DNA from: an uncultured Oscillibacter sp.
GTDB lineage: Bacteria > Bacillota > Clostridia > Oscillospirales > Oscillospiraceae
Length of the DNA: 6,561 nt
NCBI GenBank assembly: GCA_948435975.1
Contig: CAOJHG010000129.1
Location: forward strand, 1 to 6,561
Reading direction: 5' to 3'
The translations under genes and the position numbers were made by a program. The notes beneath the pieces are model-generated. The model did not search any database. It was given only the letters and a program-made list of their open reading frames with translations, and was not told where the DNA came from. Positions 5,639 through 6,561 of this stretch are shown here, piece by piece (the stretch's first letter is position 1; the number at the start of each line of letters is the position of its first letter).

Positions 5639-6561
5639 ATGTCGATGAAGACCCTGCTGACTGGCGGAGCCGTATACCAGAACGGAGGCGTCCGGCCTCT
5701 GGATATCGCCATTTCCGAAGGGGGCAGTATTCTTTCCGTTGGGCCGAACCTTCCCCGGGAGGGATTCGCCGTGATGGAATTGCATAATTGTTTGGTTGTT
5801 CCAGGCTTCGTTGATGTTCACGTCCATCTTCGGGAGCCTGGTTTTTCTTATAAGGAGACGATTTCCGCCGGGACCGCTGCGGCTGCGGCAGGAGGCTATA
5901 CGGCGGTGTGTGCGATGCCGAACCTGAATCCGATTCCCGACAGTGAAGAGAGACTTCGGGAGGAATTGGACGCCATTGCCCGAAATGCAGTCATTCATGT
6001 TTACCCCTACGGCGCGATTACACAGGGGGAAAAGGGGGAAACGCTTGCGGACCTGGCGGCGATGGCTCCCTGCGTGGCTGGATTTTCCGACGATGGAAAG
6101 GGCGTGCAGAGCAGGGAACGGATGCGGCAGGCGATGGAGCTTGCGAAGGCGCTGAACAGGCCCATCGTGGCACACTGTGAGGACGAGTCGCTGCTTACGC
6201 CCGGCTGGTGCGTCCATGACGGAGCTTACGCCAAGGCCCACGGACTCACCGGAAACGACCCCGCCAGCGAGTGGAAACAGGTGGAGCGGGACCTTGCGCT
6301 GGTTCGGGAGACAGGCTGCCGGTATCATGTGTGCCATATCTCCACAAAGGAAAGCGCGGAGCTGGTCCGTCAGGCGAAGGAGGAAGGCCTGCCGGTATCC
6401 TGCGAGACGGGGCCCCACTATCTGCTGCTGTGCGACGGAGATTTGCAGGACCATGGACGGTTCAGGATGAATCCCCCCATCCGTTCCGCCGCAGACCGGG
6501 ACGCGCTGGTAAAGGCCCTGCTGGACGGCGTGATAGACTGCATTGCCACAGACCACGCCCC
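5639..6561 (+). CDS. pyrC: Dihydroorotase, class I, 3' end beyond the window
   Basis: Dihydroorotase catalyses the reversible cyclisation of N-carbamoyl-L-aspartate to dihydroorotate, the third step of de novo pyrimidine synthesis, in the cytoplasm. The frame runs to the window end, with 307 complete codons of the roughly 420-430 usual for the class. Visible active-site motifs are DVHVHLREPG (59-68, metal ligands H61 and H63, substrate-binding R65), AMPN (92-95), FSDDG (149-153, with the bridging Asp at 151 or 152), H179 in AHCED, H233 in VCHIS, ETGPHY (256-261), FRMNPPIR (275-282), and the catalytic Asp D305 in ATDHA. The R65 and MNPP motifs favour dihydroorotase over allantoinase. GGGAGG at 5628-5633 precedes ATG 5639 by only 5 nt; the ATG at 5645, two codons on, is a possible alternative start. 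The gene is transcribed divergently from the DUF4349 lipoprotein gene. Confidence 0.93.
   Translation, partial: MSMKTLLTGGAVYQNGGVRPLDIAISEGGSILSVGPNLPREGFAVMELHNCLVVPGFVDVHVHLREPGFSYKETISAGTAAAAAGGYTAVCAMPNLNPIPDSEERLREELDAIARNAVIHVYPYGAITQGEKGETLADLAAMAPCVAGFSDDGKGVQSRERMRQAMELAKALNRPIVAHCEDESLLTPGWCVHDGAYAKAHGLTGNDPASEWKQVERDLALVRETGCRYHVCHISTKESAELVRQAKEEGLPVSCETGPHYLLLCDGDLQDHGRFRMNPPIRSAADRDALVKALLDGVIDCIATDHA

Noticed and set aside
5477..6556. Long minus-strand open frame of 359 codons opposite the pyrC region
   Set aside because: The plus strand encodes a clear dihydroorotase with every expected motif. The reverse frame has low-complexity, Arg/His-rich sequence with no recognisable domain and also crosses the promoter region.

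Overview
The window looks like chromosomal DNA of a fairly GC-rich, Gram-positive anaerobe of the Bacillota, most likely the Oscillospiraceae (Flavonifractor, Oscillibacter or Pseudoflavonifractor type). This is inferred from four things: a surface protein with C-terminal SLH motifs behind Tyr/Asp-rich repeats, strong AGGAGG-type ribosome binding sites, sigma-A-like promoters, and a DUF4349 lipoprotein typical of Firmicutes. No species can be assigned by reading alone.

Layout, left to right. (1) Positions 1-2004 (+) hold the C-terminal 667 residues of a secreted, SLH-anchored repeat protein, cut off by the window start and followed by a perfect hairpin terminator. (2) A spacer with an extended -10 promoter leads to 2295-3263 (+), a membrane-anchored C39-like cysteine peptidase, which ends directly in a terminator that is also U-rich in the reverse direction. 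(3) Positions 3392-3535 (+) encode an AT-rich 47-residue membrane miniprotein with a near-ideal ribosome binding site. (4) A leftward group follows: a DUF4349 lipoprotein (5429 to 4437), a 3' remnant of an MBL-fold metallohydrolase gene (about 4411 to 4205), and a HAD-superfamily phosphatase (4188 to 3532). (5) Divergent from that group, 5639 to the window end (+) encodes the first 307 residues of class I dihydroorotase (pyrC) behind its own promoter.

The genes do not form one pathway. Three products act at the cell envelope (SLH protein, C39-like peptidase, DUF4349 lipoprotein), one is a cytoplasmic phosphatase, and one belongs to pyrimidine biosynthesis. No mobile element, CRISPR array, RNA gene or defence system is visible. 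The points most worth a second look are the 47-residue low-GC gene, whose stop codon shares a CTAG palindrome with the stop of the converging HAD gene, and the truncated metallohydrolase between the two leftward genes.
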